Assembly (NCBI GenBank): GCA_945982095.1
Contig: CAMFRR010000052.1
Location: 1 to 6,592, forward strand
Reading direction: 5' to 3'
Length of the DNA: 6,592 bases
From: an uncultured Bacteroidales bacterium
Lineage (GTDB): Bacteria > Bacteroidota > Bacteroidia > Bacteroidales > UBA932
Positions 6,266 to 6,592 of the stretch are shown piece by piece. The stretch's first letter is position 1. Each line of letters starts with the position of its first letter. Made by a program: the position numbers and the translations under genes. The notes under the pieces are model-generated. The model made no database searches, had not been told where the DNA came from, and saw only the letters and a list, made by a program, of their open reading frames with translations.

Positions 6266-6592
6266 TTATTCCTCCTTTTTGTTTTTGTTTCTACGTTTCT
6301 CAGCATATGCAATGGCGTGTTTGTCCATAGCGAAAGTGAGGAAGCGCATGATGCGCTCGTCACGGCGATACTGAGTCTCAAGTCTTGCGATAAGCTGTGT
6401 ATCAGCTTTGAATTCAATCAGGTAATAGAAACCTGTGGTCTTTTTGTTGATTGGGTAAGCCAGCTGTTTCAGGCCCCAATTCTCTTCTGACACAATCTCA
6501 CCACCTCTTTCGGTGATGTACTTTGTGTACTTGGCAGCCGCTTCCTTCATCTGAGCTTCAGACAAAACGGGAGTTGCAATGAAAACGGTCTC
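6266..6592 (-). CDS. rpsF: 30S ribosomal protein bS6 (first few codons outside window)
   Basis: The frame runs off the right edge: the visible protein begins [19 protein letters not shown], which matches the first beta strand and helix of bS6 after a short missing start (typically about four residues such as M-x-x-Y). It then shows [31 protein letters not shown], and [20 protein letters not shown], the conserved core with the RRDE motif. The tail [12 protein letters not shown] is highly charged. 108 residues are visible, so the gene is nearly complete. bS6 forms a heterodimer with bS18, binds the central domain of 16S rRNA, and is the first gene of this operon. A TTG at 6565 would truncate the first beta strand and is not the start. 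The promoter lies outside the window. Confidence 0.96.
   Translation of the reverse strand, partial: ETVFIATPVLSEAQMKEAAAKYTKYITERGGEIVSEENWGLKQLAYPINKKTTGFYYLIEFKADTQLIARLETQYRRDERIMRFLTFAMDKHAIAYAEKRRNKNKKEE
6271..6278 (-). promoter_or_regulatory. Strong Shine-Dalgarno-like AAAGGAGG before rpsR
   Basis: On the minus strand AAAGGAGG ends eight nucleotides before the rpsR ATG, an ideal SD spacing. It could form eight contiguous pairs with a standard Bacteroidota 16S tail (CCUCCUUU). It lies inside the last codons of rpsF (AAA AAG GAG GAA TAA, residues KKEE), so part of the match may simply reflect the charged C-terminal tail of bS6. Confidence 0.6.

Noticed and set aside
6266..6565. rpsF starting at TTG 6565
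   Set aside because: The frame continues upstream to the window edge with ETVFIATPV, the conserved first strand of bS6, so the true start lies outside.
1..6592. CRISPR array, insertion sequence, tRNA, or defence/toxin genes
   Set aside because: No spaced repeats, terminal inverted repeats with transposase, cloverleaf or relevant protein motifs were seen in a window almost fully occupied by conserved genes.

Overview
The window reads as a piece of a Bacteroidota (probably Bacteroidales) chromosome. Three things support this: the gene order rpsF-rpsR-rplI without ssb or priB; a TamB-family gene divergent from tsaD; and TAnnTTTG-type -7 promoter elements with no Shine-Dalgarno sequence ahead of the non-ribosomal genes. 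Genus cannot be fixed from this sequence. Everything seen is core or conserved-accessory; there is no mobile element, CRISPR array, tRNA, rRNA or defence locus.

Layout. Positions 1-2604 (minus strand) hold the N-terminal 868 codons of a large TamB-like envelope protein whose 3' end lies outside the window. A 78-bp divergent intergenic region (2605-2682) carries one good -7 promoter motif for each direction. Positions 2683-3705 (plus) encode TsaD, the catalytic subunit of tRNA t6A37 synthesis. After 56 bp comes a 532-residue FAD-dependent oxidoreductase-like protein of unknown substrate (3762-5360, plus). A 154-bp convergent intergenic region holds a degenerate palindrome and a strong hairpin terminator for the operon on the opposite strand. 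Positions 5515-6592 (minus) hold that ribosomal-protein operon: rpsF (bS6, its first few codons outside the window), rpsR (bS18) and rplI (bL9).

Functional themes: translation (t6A modification and three ribosomal proteins) dominates, with an outer-membrane/lipid-transport gene and a flavoprotein alongside. tamB and tsaD share a promoter region but are not otherwise known to cooperate. The point most worth a second look is the Shine-Dalgarno-like sequence before rpsR (and a shorter one before rplI), in a phylum whose ribosomes largely ignore such sequences because bS6, bS18 and bS21 sequester the 16S 3' tail. I found no convincing undescribed system here.
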